Assembly (NCBI GenBank): GCA_024692605.1
Contig: JAILMQ010000107.1
Coordinates: 1-34,219 of the forward strand
DNA from: Eubacterium sp.
GTDB lineage: Bacteria > Bacillota > Clostridia > Lachnospirales > Lachnospiraceae
DNA: 34,219 nt
Direction: 5' to 3'
In this document: one piece after another, positions 8,378 through 16,376 of the stretch
Numbering within the stretch: the stretch's first letter is position 1
Layout: the number at the start of each line of letters is the position of its first letter
Notes under the pieces: generated by a model
What the model saw: only the letters and a program-made list of their open reading frames with translations
What the model was told of the DNA's origin: nothing
Database searches by the model: none
Position numbers and translations under genes: made by a program

Positions 8378-8393
8378 GTAAAGACGTCTTTAC
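8378..8393. promoter_or_regulatory. Perfect 16-bp palindrome upstream of the sigma factor gene
   Basis: GTAAAGACGTCTTTAC is fully self-complementary and lies between the sigma gene start (8340) and the preceding gene. A TATATAG-like -10 candidate sits directly next to it on the minus strand. It could be an operator or a promoter-proximal stem. No regulator can be assigned. Confidence 0.45.
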
Positions 8394-8439
8394 TATATAG
8401 TGTCTCAATCCACTCAATCTGTTGCATTAAAATAAAAAA

Positions 8440-9369
8440 TTATTTCCAAAGAAAATCTGTTCCTATCATATCCGCTCCGAGACTGCGGATTTTTTCCTCC
8501 TCATCAGGATCATTAATTGTAAAGATATAACTGATAAGCCCTGATTTTGAAAGCTCCTTTGCCGCATCCTCCGAGTATGCTTCTGTAGAAGCACTGAAGC
8601 TTGTTACCCCCTGCTCTTTGCAGTATTTTATAAAATCCTCTGGGCGGTAAATGCTTTCTTCTCTTTCTTCGTCCACATCATAGTAGAGATTAAGCAATGG
8701 AAAATCATAGGCTTCCTTTGCTGCCCTGAGCATTTCCGTAGTCTGCCCCCCGGCAATAAATCTGTCCAGGACGTCCTCTCTTTTTCCGGCTTCCTCCACA
8801 ATCCTTTTATAATAGATACAGGTATCCTCATAGCTTCTTTTTCCTGCATCCAACATTACATACATATCCTCATGCGCTTCCATAAAGTCCAGAAGGTCAG
8901 AAAAAGTTGAAGCTTTATATTTACCCTGGATTTTAAATCCGGTAAAAACAGATGCCGGACATAAATGTTTTTCCACATCATAGCCATCTTCTATTAATCG
9001 GTTTTCCTCTTCCGGAGTAAGTGCATTTCCCTCTGCATCTTCAAAGGGATATTCCTGCCCGAACCTGAGAGTCCAGTCATTCCTGGACCATATATTTTTT
9101 TCTCCACTATGGGCCAGCACCAGAACATCATCACTTGTGAAAGAAACATCCACTTCAAAAATTCTGTATCCCGCCGCATAAACAGTTTCCAGGCAGTCCA
9201 CAGAATTAATGTAAAAATCATCATCCATGCCCCCTAAAGCATGGATGATATATTTTGATTCATGTACAGTTTTCCGGTAGTTTTCCATAGTATCATTTTC
9301 CGCCTTACCACAGCCCGCCGATAGAAGCAGAACTGCCGCAAGGAGAAATGCCAAAAAAGATCTTACCAT
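8440..9369 (-). CDS. Lipoprotein with glycerophosphodiester phosphodiesterase (GDPD-like) domain
   Basis: 309 residues. A lipobox LLLSAGC near residue 20 predicts a lipid-anchored extracellular protein. The remainder is a GDPD/PI-PLC-like TIM barrel: an opening HALGG, FEVDVSFTSDDVLVLAHSGE with the metal-binding E/D and general His, later TFSDLLDF and MYVMLDAG, and a closing LGADMIGTDFLW. These enzymes hydrolyse glycerophosphodiesters to glycerol-3-phosphate and an alcohol. The usual HRG start is HALGG here, so the Arg is missing although both His residues remain; activity is likely but substrate preference may differ. The start ATG overlaps the stop of the preceding small lipoprotein gene by 7 bases, so the two are probably translated together. 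Confidence 0.8.
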   Translation of the reverse strand: MVRSFLAFLLAAVLLLSAGCGKAENDTMENYRKTVHESKYIIHALGGMDDDFYINSVDCLETVYAAGYRIFEVDVSFTSDDVLVLAHSGEKNIWSRNDWTLRFGQEYPFEDAEGNALTPEEENRLIEDGYDVEKHLCPASVFTGFKIQGKYKASTFSDLLDFMEAHEDMYVMLDAGKRSYEDTCIYYKRIVEEAGKREDVLDRFIAGGQTTEMLRAAKEAYDFPLLNLYYDVDEEREESIYRPEDFIKYCKEQGVTSFSASTEAYSEDAAKELSKSGLISYIFTINDPDEEEKIRSLGADMIGTDFLWK

Positions 9370-9572
9370 ATTTTCACTCTATCCTCCGGATCAAAGATAT
9401 AATCTCCCGACGGATTCAGCTCAATAGTTTCCGTCAATATATCACTTTCAGAAACCTCTGAAGTTGCATTTGTTTCAGTTCCGCTGGAATCTGAGGATGG
9501 ACTTTTCCCCTTTGTTCCACATCCGGATAAGGAGCTGAGAATAAATAAAGAACATAGAAAACCACCTATCAT
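9363..9572 (-). CDS. Small lipoprotein with an apparently frameshifted signal peptide start
   Basis: From the ATG at 9572 (GAGGA 5 bases upstream) this encodes 69 residues: FLCSLFILSSLSGC, a clear lipobox, then a Ser/Thr/Glu-rich tail ending in VKIW. This start lacks the basic N-terminal residues a signal peptide needs. An ATG at 9595 with a better Shine-Dalgarno (GGAGG, 9 bases away) opens MNRIRGKE and stops at 9569, its TGA overlapping the ATG at 9572. A shift of one base in the AAAA run at about 9577-9580 would join MNRIRGK to RMIGGFLCSLF, a textbook lipoprotein signal. So the gene is either broken by an indel, shifted during translation, or translated by coupled restart. An in-frame ATG at 9623 also exists but lacks a ribosome site. 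Function unknown. Confidence 0.55.
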   Translation of the reverse strand: MIGGFLCSLFILSSLSGCGTKGKSPSSDSSGTETNATSEVSESDILTETIELNPSGDYIFDPEDRVKIW

Positions 9573-9630
9573 TCTTTTCCTCGAATCCTGTTCATAAATA
9601 TGTTCCTCCAATCCATAATTCATTTGGCAA

Positions 9631-9667
9631 AAAACCATTCAGACCATAACTTGATCTGAATGGTTTT
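9631..9667 (-). terminator. Rho-independent terminator after trpB
   Basis: A 13-bp perfect stem, AAAACCATTCAGA at 9631-9643 and TCTGAATGGTTTT at 9655-9667, with an 11-base loop. Read on the minus strand it ends in a T-run. It lies 30 bases after the trpB stop and should end that transcript before the two lipoprotein genes. Confidence 0.85.
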
Positions 9668-9695
9668 TGAACCTGATTATTATTACAATTATCTC

Positions 9696-11066
9696 TTACA
9701 GGTCAACCTTAGGAAGAGTATCGATAGATTTCTTAAGATCATCATCTGTTGGGATGTAGTCTGTCATCTCTCCGTTGTTGTACTTCTCATAAGCAACCAT
9801 ATCGAAGTAACCTGTACCTGTAAGTCCAAAGACGATATTCTTTGCCTCACCTGTTTCCTTACACTTAAGAGCCTCATCGATTGCAACTCTTATTGCATGA
9901 CTTGATTCAGGAGCAGGAAGAATTCCTTCTACTCTCGCAAACATTTCTGCAGCTTCAAATACATTTGTCTGCTCAACGCTTCTTGCAGAAATTATTCCCT
10001 GATCATAAAGCTCTGAAACCACACTACTCATTCCATGATATCTAAGTCCACCTGCATGGTTAGCAGAAGGAATGAAACCGCTTCCAAGTGTGTACATCTT
10101 GGCAAGAGGACAAACCTTTCCTGTATCACAGAAGTCGTATGCATATACACCTCTTGTAAGACTTGGACATGATGCAGGTTCTACTGCGATAATGTCGTAG
10201 TTTGCTTCGCCTCTTAAGATTTCACCAGCGAATGGTGAGATGAGTCCTCCAAGGTTTGATCCACCACCTGCACAGCCGATGATCATATCCGGTTTGATAC
10301 CATACTTATCAAATGCAGCCTTTGTTTCAAGACCAATAACTGACTGATGCAGAAGTACCTGGGCAAGTACTGAGCCAAGAACATATCTGTAGCCTTCCTG
10401 TGATACAGCTGCTTCAACAGCCTCTGAAATAGCACATCCAAGACTTCCTGTTGTTCCGGGGAACTCAGCGTTAATCTTTCTTCCTACTTCTGTATTCATT
10501 GATGGTGACGGAGTAACCTGTGCTCCGTATGTACGCATTACTTCACGACGGAAAGGCTTCTGCTCATAAGAAACCTTAACCATATATACCTGACAGTCCA
10601 GATCAAAGTATGAACAAGCCATTGAAAGAGCTGTTCCCCACTGACCGGCACCTGTTTCTGTTGTTACACCCTTAAGTCCCTGCTTCTTTGCATAGTAAGC
10701 CTGAGCAATTGCGGAATTAAGCTTGTGACTTCCTGATGTATTATTTCCCTCAAACTTATAATATATATGTGCAGGAGTTCCCAGCTTTTTCTCAAGGCAG
10801 TATGCTCTTACAAGTGGTGATGGACGATACATTTTATAGAAGTTTCTTATCTCTTCAGGGATATCAAAATATGCTGTTGTATCATCCAGTTCCTGCTCAG
10901 CCAGTTCTCTACAGAATATAGCTGAAAGCTCATCAATAGTTACAGGCTGAAGTGTGCCCGGATTAAGTATTGGCGCAGGTTTTTTCTTCATATCTGCACG
11001 CACATTGTACCATTTATCAGGCATTTCATTTTCATTCAGATAAATCTTATAAGGTATTTCGTTCAT
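9696..11066 (-). CDS. trpB: TrpB2-type tryptophan synthase beta chain, stand-alone
   Basis: 456 residues. This PLP enzyme condenses indole with serine to tryptophan. The PLP lysine lies in GSHKLNSA, preceded by YKFEGNNTS; the glycine-rich phosphate-binding loop is GCAGGGSNLGG. Long N- and C-terminal extensions and the RPSPLVRA segment mark the TrpB2 group, which typically works without a TrpA partner. No trpA or other trp gene is nearby, consistent with a salvage role for free indole (inference). AGGAG lies 8-9 bases before the ATG. Transcription ends at the hairpin at 9631-9667. No T-box or trp leader is seen in the 39 bases upstream. Confidence 0.92.
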   Translation of the reverse strand: MNEIPYKIYLNENEMPDKWYNVRADMKKKPAPILNPGTLQPVTIDELSAIFCRELAEQELDDTTAYFDIPEEIRNFYKMYRPSPLVRAYCLEKKLGTPAHIYYKFEGNNTSGSHKLNSAIAQAYYAKKQGLKGVTTETGAGQWGTALSMACSYFDLDCQVYMVKVSYEQKPFRREVMRTYGAQVTPSPSMNTEVGRKINAEFPGTTGSLGCAISEAVEAAVSQEGYRYVLGSVLAQVLLHQSVIGLETKAAFDKYGIKPDMIIGCAGGGSNLGGLISPFAGEILRGEANYDIIAVEPASCPSLTRGVYAYDFCDTGKVCPLAKMYTLGSGFIPSANHAGGLRYHGMSSVVSELYDQGIISARSVEQTNVFEAAEMFARVEGILPAPESSHAIRVAIDEALKCKETGEAKNIVFGLTGTGYFDMVAYEKYNNGEMTDYIPTDDDLKKSIDTLPKVDL

Positions 11067-11100
11067 CTCTTGGTTACTCCTTTTGTATAACTTATTTGTT

Positions 11101-11117
11101 AAAGCTTAATAAGCTTT
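11101..11117 (-). terminator. Weak hairpin at the end of the 11106 gene
   Basis: AAAGCTT-AAT-AAGCTTT forms a 7-bp AT-rich hairpin overlapping the stop codon of the membrane protein gene. With only AA/TT-rich flanks it would at best attenuate transcription into trpB. Confidence 0.3.
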
Positions 11118-11909
11118 AAAATTCCTAAGAATCTGTGTTGCCTTTCCAACAGAATTGGCACCACAGGAAATCTCCATCCAGTAATTACCCTTTACAATAT
11201 ACGCATCAACAACGCATACTCTGACGGACTTTCCTCCTGCTGAATAATCACCCTCAACAACAAATCCATCCACAGCTTTTTCGGCAATATTAAAGGTATC
11301 CTCTTTAATGGAAATATTAGAATATCCACTCTGTTCCAGCTCTGACTTAACTTTTTCCTCGTTCATTGCCAGAAGGTCCTTCATCCTGCCCAGTTCCGCA
11401 TAATTGATGGCGGTCTTCTGAACAATAACATAGACTCCTGAACCGGACATATTATTCTCAGCGGATAATTCATTAACGAACTTTAATGTATCTAATTCGG
11501 ACTGTTCATCACGTCCTTCATAGCCTGTAACATCCCAGCCCTTGAAATCAGCCTTAACTCCAAAATACTCATTGGAATACGTTGTTTCATTCAGGGTTCC
11601 CGGAATATACTTGCTTTGGCCAAAAAATCTTTTATATCCGGAATATACGATCAAACCTATCACCACAACAATCGGAATTATTATAAACAGCGGGTTGATT
11701 CCCTTTTTCTGTTTAGCATAATCTGATGTATTGGGACGATAGATTGAATCCTTATCTTCAGGTGCTCCGTAGGTAGGAATAGGCTGAACCGGAGCCGGTT
11801 GTTCTTCAGCCTGTGTATAATAACTGTTTCCACCACTACCTGAATTATATCCCGTATTATCAGGATTAAAATTATTATTAACCGGATCATCATTAGGTTT
11901 TAACTGCAT
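11106..11909 (-). CDS. Single-pass membrane protein of unknown function
   Basis: 267 residues, not recognised as a named family. Residues 1-70 are Asn/Gly/Pro/Gln-rich and hydrophilic, so likely cytoplasmic and disordered. A transmembrane helix spans about 73-93 (PLFIIIPIVVVIGLIVYSGY). The outer part of about 165 residues is a mixed alpha/beta domain starting at YSNEYFGVKADFKGWDV and ending in ATQILRNFKAY. This layout recalls PsbP-like or DUF4190-neighbour exported proteins of Clostridia, but I see no diagnostic motif. The ribosome site (AGGGAG) is 12 bases from the ATG, longer than usual. The gene lies 34 bases after gpmI on the same strand and may be co-transcribed. Confidence 0.75.
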   Translation of the reverse strand: MQLKPNDDPVNNNFNPDNTGYNSGSGGNSYYTQAEEQPAPVQPIPTYGAPEDKDSIYRPNTSDYAKQKKGINPLFIIIPIVVVIGLIVYSGYKRFFGQSKYIPGTLNETTYSNEYFGVKADFKGWDVTGYEGRDEQSELDTLKFVNELSAENNMSGSGVYVIVQKTAINYAELGRMKDLLAMNEEKVKSELEQSGYSNISIKEDTFNIAEKAVDGFVVEGDYSAGGKSVRVCVVDAYIVKGNYWMEISCGANSVGKATQILRNFKAY

Positions 11910-11943
11910 TACTTTTTAAAACTCCCTATCTTTAAAACAAAAC

Positions 11944-13539
11944 TTACGCCTTCTTTACAAGAAGTGACTCACCTGTCATTTCTGCAGGCTGCTCAAGCCC
12001 CATTACCTCAAGAAGTGTAGGAACTATATCACAAAGCTTTCCACCTTCCTTAAGTGTATAGGAATCATCATAATTATATAAGATAAATGGAACAGGATTT
12101 GTTGTATGAGCTGTGTGAGGCTCCCCTGTTTCATAGTTCTTCATCTGCTCAGCATTACCATGATCTGCACAGATAAACAGTACTCCATCCATTTCCTTAA
12201 CTGCTTCCACTGCGTCTCCAACACATTTATCTACAGTCTCAACAGCCTTAATAGCTGCATCAAGAACTCCTGTATGACCAACCATATCAGGGTTTGCAAA
12301 GTTGATGATGATGACATCATATTCTCCTGAACGAATTGCAGCTGTAAGCTTTTCCCCAACTTCAGGTGCGCTCATTTCAGGCTGAAGATCATAGGTTGCA
12401 ACTGCAGGTGAATTAACAAGGATTCTCTCCTCATCCTTATTAGGCTCCTCAATTCCTCCATTGAAGAAGAATGTAACGTGTGCATACTTCTCTGTCTCAG
12501 CAAGTCTGAGCTGCTTCATTCCGAGGTTAGCAAGATATTCGCCAAATGTATTCTTTATCTCCTGTTTCTTGAAAGCAACGAACTTGTTAGGAATTGTCTC
12601 ATCATAATCCTTAAAGCAGACATATGTAAGCTTCATTAAGCCATTAGCTCTCTTAAGGTATTTAATACATTTTGTATCTGAAGCATCACCAGGCTGTGCT
12701 GCAATATCCTCATCTGTAAAACAGAAAGCCTTTGTTATCTCACGTGCTCTGTCAGGACGGAAGTTAAAGAATATAACTGAATCTCCATCCTTAACAAGTG
12801 ATAAAGGATTTCCTGCTTCATCTGTGATAACAGTAGGAATTACAAACTCATCTGTAACACCCTCATCATAGGATGCCTGCATTGCAGCTACAGGATCAGT
12901 TGCCTTATTTCCTTCTCCGGTTACAAGGCTGTCATATGCCTTCTGGATTCTGTCCCAGTTATTATCTCTGTCCATAGCATAATAACGTCCACTGAGAGAA
13001 GCTACCTTACCAACGCCGATCTCCTTTGTTTTATCAACCAGCTCCTGAAGGTAATCCTTACCTGATGCAGGAGGTGTATCTCTTCCATCGAAGAAAGGAT
13101 GAATAAATACATTTTCAAAACCTTCTTTTTTGCACATCTCAAGGATTGCATAAAGATGAGTGTTATGACTGTGAACACCACCATCTGAAAGGAGACCCCA
13201 GAGATGAAGGTCGCTGTTATTCTCTTTACAATTGTTGATGGCACGAAGAAGCTCTTCATTCTTGAAGAAATCGCCATCCTGTATAAACTTAGTAATAAGT
13301 GTAAGATCCTGATATATGATTCTTCCTGAACCAATATTCATATGACCTACCTCAGAATTACCCATCTGTCCGTCAGGAAGACCAACTGCCATTCCTGATG
13401 CAAGTCCACGCTTATAAGGACACTCAGCCTTAAGCTTATCCATAACAGGTGTTTTAGCCATATATACAGCATTTGAATCCTGAATATCTGACTCACCATA
13501 TCCATCAAGTACCATAAGAACCACTGGTTTCTTACTCAT
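11944..13539 (-). CDS. gpmI: 2,3-bisphosphoglycerate-independent phosphoglycerate mutase
   Basis: 531 residues, close to the family length of about 510-550. It interconverts 3- and 2-phosphoglycerate in glycolysis using two metal ions and a phosphoserine. The N-terminal metal site is LMVLDGYG. The catalytic serine lies in QMGNSEVGHMNIGSGR, the substrate loop in HPFFDGRDTPP, and the C-terminal alkaline-phosphatase-type metal ligands in INFANPDMVGHTG and CADHGNAEQM. AGGAGG lies 12 bases upstream of the ATG. It follows the DUF4250 gene by 16 bases and probably shares its promoter at 13783-13811. Confidence 0.97.
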   Translation of the reverse strand: MSKKPVVLMVLDGYGESDIQDSNAVYMAKTPVMDKLKAECPYKRGLASGMAVGLPDGQMGNSEVGHMNIGSGRIIYQDLTLITKFIQDGDFFKNEELLRAINNCKENNSDLHLWGLLSDGGVHSHNTHLYAILEMCKKEGFENVFIHPFFDGRDTPPASGKDYLQELVDKTKEIGVGKVASLSGRYYAMDRDNNWDRIQKAYDSLVTGEGNKATDPVAAMQASYDEGVTDEFVIPTVITDEAGNPLSLVKDGDSVIFFNFRPDRAREITKAFCFTDEDIAAQPGDASDTKCIKYLKRANGLMKLTYVCFKDYDETIPNKFVAFKKQEIKNTFGEYLANLGMKQLRLAETEKYAHVTFFFNGGIEEPNKDEERILVNSPAVATYDLQPEMSAPEVGEKLTAAIRSGEYDVIIINFANPDMVGHTGVLDAAIKAVETVDKCVGDAVEAVKEMDGVLFICADHGNAEQMKNYETGEPHTAHTTNPVPFILYNYDDSYTLKEGGKLCDIVPTLLEVMGLEQPAEMTGESLLVKKA

Positions 13540-13555
13540 AATTATATATTTCCTC

Positions 13556-13738
13556 CTATTGGTTTATAAATTTATTACTATCTTTATCGTAAATGTAGCC
13601 TACAGAAGCCAGTTTATTTTTAAGTTCCTCTTCATCAACTCCATAGGATTTTGTAAAATCCTCCAGGCTGCTGTAATTATCTCTAAGCTGAGTATTTACA
13701 AAACTCATGAGCATTATAGGATGATTCGGTAAATTCAC
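13556..13738 (-). CDS. DUF4250 small protein
   Basis: 60 residues from the GTG at 13738, which has AGGAG 8 bases upstream. Upstream in-frame starts would add a tail lacking a ribosome site and not shared with the family. The opening NLPNHPIMLMSFVNTQLRDN, the SSLEDF segment and the closing ASVGYIYDKDSNKF match the DUF4250 family of Clostridia as I know it. The protein is predicted helical and cytoplasmic with no known function. It is the first gene of a unit with gpmI. Confidence 0.8.
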   Translation of the reverse strand: MNLPNHPIMLMSFVNTQLRDNYSSLEDFTKSYGVDEEELKNKLASVGYIYDKDSNKFINQ

Positions 13739-13782
13739 TTTCACTACTCCTCTGACAATCTGTATTTTTACAATCACCGCCT

Positions 13783-13811
13783 ATTATCTCATTATTTCGG
13801 TAATAACGCAA
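13783..13811 (-). promoter_or_regulatory. Putative promoter of the DUF4250-gpmI unit
   Basis: Minus-strand TTGCGT (13806-13811), a 17-base spacer and GATAAT (13783-13788). The spacer contains TTATT-TCGGT-AATAA, a small inverted repeat that could be an operator. The divergent polymerase gene has its own -10 14 bases away, so the two promoters nearly face each other. Confidence 0.55.
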
Positions 13812-13821
13812 TGGATTTTTG

Positions 13822-13830
13822 TGTTATAAT
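13822..13830 (+). promoter_or_regulatory. Putative extended -10 promoter of the Y-family polymerase gene
   Basis: TGT-TATAAT with TATAAT at 13825-13830 and TG one base upstream. No good -35 is visible. I looked for a Firmicute LexA box (CGAAC-N4-GTTCG type) around it and found none. Confidence 0.45.
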
Positions 13831-13873
13831 CAAACCAGTGAACCCGAAAAATTGATTCCAATCAGAGGTAACC

Positions 13874-15259
13874 ATGAATAAAAATCGTGATAGAAAATAT
13901 ATCGCCATAGATTTAAAGTCTTTCTACGCTTCCGTTGAATGCTTTGACAGAGGCCTTGATCCGCTTACCACTAATCTTGTAGTGGCTGATGAAACAAGGA
14001 CCGACAAAACCATATGTCTTGCAGTTTCACCCTCGCTGAAAGCCTACGGAATTTCCGGACGCGCCAGACTGTTTGAAGTTAAGAAGACCTTAAATGATAT
14101 AAAACGACGCACAGGGCAAACTATTGAATTTATAGCTGCTCCGCCAAGAATGGCCAGATATATTCAGGTTTCTTCAGACATCTATAATACCTATCTGAAT
14201 TTTGTTTCAGCTGAAGATATTCATGTTTATAGCATAGACGAAGTATTTATTGATGTAACAGGATATCTTTCCACCTATAAAACCACTCCCCATGAATTAT
14301 GCATGAAAATGGTTAAGGAAGTTCTGAACCGAACAGGAATAACCGCCACTGCAGGAATAGGAACAAATCTATATCTTGCCAAAATAGCAATGGATATAGT
14401 TGCAAAGCATATGGAACCGGATGCAGATGGGGTAAGAATTGCGGAACTGGATGAAATGTCCTATAGAAAGCTTCTATGGTCTCACAAACCATTAACCGAT
14501 TTCTGGCGCATCGGAAAAGGAACTGCCAGAAGACTTTCAAAGATAAATGTATTCACTATGGGAGATCTTGCAAGGTTCAGCCTGTATAACGAAGAATATC
14601 TATACAAGATTTTCGGAATCGATGCCGAGCTTCTTATCGATCACGCCTGGGGAATCGAGACAACACTGATGGAGGATATCAAAAACTACCATACCGAGTC
14701 CAAGTCCCTTTCATCAGGACAGGTTCTAAAGGAGCCCTACCCAACGGACAAAGCCAGAATCATCGTCTCTGAAATGACTACATCCCTGGTTCTGGACATG
14801 GTAAGAAAAGGATTCGTGTCAGATTCCTTCACCCTTCTCATCAACTATGACAGGGAAAATGTAGATAACGAAACCTACACCGGTGAGATTCAGTACGATT
14901 ATTACGGAAGGCTGGTTCCTGCTCCATCCCATGGAACCGCCAACTTCGGTAAGCATACCAGCTCCAGCAGTACCATAATAAATGCTGTATTAGGACTTTA
15001 TGACAAAATAATACTTCCCGGAGTAACCGTAAGACGAGTAACAATCTCCGCAAACAACCTAAAGGAAGAAACCGGAAACTTTGTTCAGCTGGATATATTT
15101 ACAGATGTAAAAAAAGAAGAACAGGAACGAAAGCTTCAGAAAGCAATGATAGAGATACAGGATAAATTCGGAAAAAATGCAATGCTTAAGGGGACTGATC
15201 TGATGGAAGGTGCAACTACAATAGAACGTAATTCCCAGATTGGTGGTCATCGTTCGTAA
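13874..15259 (+). CDS. Y-family DNA polymerase (UmuC/DinB-like lesion bypass)
   Basis: 461 residues. The palm carries the first metal aspartate in AIDLKSFYASVEC (residues about 11-23) and the catalytic SIDEVFIDVTGY (about 117-128). GIGTNLYLAKIAMD is the fingers/thumb segment, and a helix-hairpin-helix region follows near KPLTDFWRIGKGTARRLSKI. The C-terminal little-finger domain runs from about residue 270. These enzymes copy past DNA lesions with low fidelity. It belongs to the UmuC-like group common in Firmicutes rather than the short DinB group. AGAGG precedes the ATG. It is followed 21 bases later by a small gene typical of this pair, so the two probably form one unit. Confidence 0.93.
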   Translation: MNKNRDRKYIAIDLKSFYASVECFDRGLDPLTTNLVVADETRTDKTICLAVSPSLKAYGISGRARLFEVKKTLNDIKRRTGQTIEFIAAPPRMARYIQVSSDIYNTYLNFVSAEDIHVYSIDEVFIDVTGYLSTYKTTPHELCMKMVKEVLNRTGITATAGIGTNLYLAKIAMDIVAKHMEPDADGVRIAELDEMSYRKLLWSHKPLTDFWRIGKGTARRLSKINVFTMGDLARFSLYNEEYLYKIFGIDAELLIDHAWGIETTLMEDIKNYHTESKSLSSGQVLKEPYPTDKARIIVSEMTTSLVLDMVRKGFVSDSFTLLINYDRENVDNETYTGEIQYDYYGRLVPAPSHGTANFGKHTSSSSTIINAVLGLYDKIILPGVTVRRVTISANNLKEETGNFVQLDIFTDVKKEEQERKLQKAMIEIQDKFGKNAMLKGTDLMEGATTIERNSQIGGHRS

Positions 15260-15280
15260 TAAACAGAAGGGATATTTGCT

Positions 15281-15481
15281 ATGTTTGAAAATGCAGAAAA
15301 GGAATATAGTGATATATTTGACAAGCAGCGTCCGGTCCACGACGGGGACGCTTTTGAAGCACGCCATCCTAAGATGTCCCGGGAAGCCCGGGCAAAAATA
15401 TTCGCCCCATTCGCAGCCCTGAAGGGCTTCGAAGAGGCGATTGAAGAAACTAATTCTAACTTTGTGCAACACCAGCAATAA
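15281..15481 (+). CDS. Small polymerase-associated protein (YolD-like neighbour type)
   Basis: 66 residues. AAGGG lies 9 bases before the ATG. The core [20 protein letters not shown] resembles the MSxxxRAAQFAPFAALTGY motif of small proteins commonly encoded next to Y-family polymerases in Firmicutes (YolD-like group). The molecular role in such pairs is not established; control of or binding to the polymerase is a reasonable guess. Its last 26 bases overlap the 3' end of the convergent gene at 15456. Confidence 0.75.
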   Translation: MFENAEKEYSDIFDKQRPVHDGDAFEARHPKMSREARAKIFAPFAALKGFEEAIEETNSNFVQHQQ

Positions 15482-16289
15482 CTGAAACTATTATAATGAG
15501 AAGATAGATTATAAGACTTATAAGTCCGATAATAAATCCTGCCTTTGCCTTGCCACTTTCATTACCGGCATTCATAGCTGACTTTGAAAGAATCATTCCT
15601 ATCGGTGCAAGAATAACTCCACAACAGAAAAGTGATATGATTGAACATACCAGGCCGGCTGTTGCTTTTCCATCTTCCGGTTCTGCGTAATTATTGTCAT
15701 ATGGTGTCTGACCATATGCACTTGATGTTCCGGGTGCTGTATTATATCCACCAGGTGCTGCTGTTTGACCATATGGCTGCTGGCCGTATGACTGCTGGCC
15801 TGCCGGCTGACCATAAGCATTTTGTCCTGTTGGCTGGCCGTATGGATCCTGTGCTGGCTGACCATATGTGTTTTGTCCTGCCGGCTGGCCGTATGGATCC
15901 TGTGTTGGCTGTCCATATGCATTTTGTCCTGTTGGCTGGCCGTATGGATCCTGTGTTGGCTGACCATATGCATTCTGTCCTGCCGGCTGGCCGTATGGAT
16001 TCTGTGCCTGCTGGCCATATGGATCTGCTGCCGGCTGGCTATATGGATCCTGACTTCCATAAGTCTGATCCAGTGAACTAACTGGCTCTGTTGCAGTAGG
16101 TTCTGCAGCTGATGGTTCTCCAGCGTATGGATTTACCGGCTCTGCCGGCTCTCCGGCATATGGATTTGCCGGTTCTGCTGGTTCTCCGGCATATGGATTT
16201 ACCGGCTCTGCAGGTTCTCCGGCATATGGATTTACCGGTTCTACCGGATCACCACTATATGGGTTATTGTTCATCTGATTATCATCCAT
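15456..16289 (-). CDS. Repeat-rich membrane protein with C-terminal DUF4190 domain
   Basis: 277 residues. Residues 8-62 are five 11-residue [11 protein letters not shown]-type repeats. Residues 95-162 are four 17-residue [17 protein letters not shown]-type repeats. Both are Pro/Gly/Gln/Tyr-rich and probably disordered. The C-terminal 70 residues hold two membrane helices ([21 protein letters not shown] and [21 protein letters not shown]) of the DUF4190 type. The N-terminus would face the cytoplasm or the outside depending on helix orientation; I cannot decide. Function is unknown. GGAGG lies 8 bases before the ATG. The stop overlaps the end of the convergent small gene. Confidence 0.82.
   Translation of the reverse strand: MDDNQMNNNPYSGDPVEPVNPYAGEPAEPVNPYAGEPAEPANPYAGEPAEPVNPYAGEPSAAEPTATEPVSSLDQTYGSQDPYSQPAADPYGQQAQNPYGQPAGQNAYGQPTQDPYGQPTGQNAYGQPTQDPYGQPAGQNTYGQPAQDPYGQPTGQNAYGQPAGQQSYGQQPYGQTAAPGGYNTAPGTSSAYGQTPYDNNYAEPEDGKATAGLVCSIISLFCCGVILAPIGMILSKSAMNAGNESGKAKAGFIIGLISLIIYLLIIIVSVIAGVAQS
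15804..16007. repeat. Four tandem 51-bp repeats in the DUF4190 gene
   Basis: Four 17-codon units, differing at a few bases (GQPA/GQPT, QNAY/QNTY), encode the Tyr-Gly-Gln-Pro repeats. Such arrays can change in copy number by slippage. Confidence 0.85.
16104..16268. repeat. Five tandem 33-bp repeats in the DUF4190 gene
   Basis: Five 11-codon units encode [11 protein letters not shown]-like repeats. The first unit ([11 protein letters not shown]) and last ([11 protein letters not shown]) are the most diverged, as expected at the edges of a tandem array. Confidence 0.85.
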
Positions 16290-16376
16290 TAAATGTTACC
16301 TCCACATAAAAATTCTATTTCATTTTATTCTGAGTAAAAAATTTTGTCAACATATGTATTAGATTGGAAACATACG

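Noticed and set aside
8440-9369. Inactive GDPD because the HRG motif is altered
   Set aside because: Both histidines and the Glu/Asp metal ligands are present, and HALGG-type openings occur in exported relatives, so loss of activity cannot be claimed.
13739-13873. LexA box between the DUF4250 and polymerase genes
   Set aside because: No CGAAC/GTTCG-type palindrome is present; only a short TTATT/AATAA repeat is seen.
15804-16268. CRISPR-like array
   Set aside because: The repeats are contiguous coding repeats with no unique spacers and lie in frame within a protein gene.
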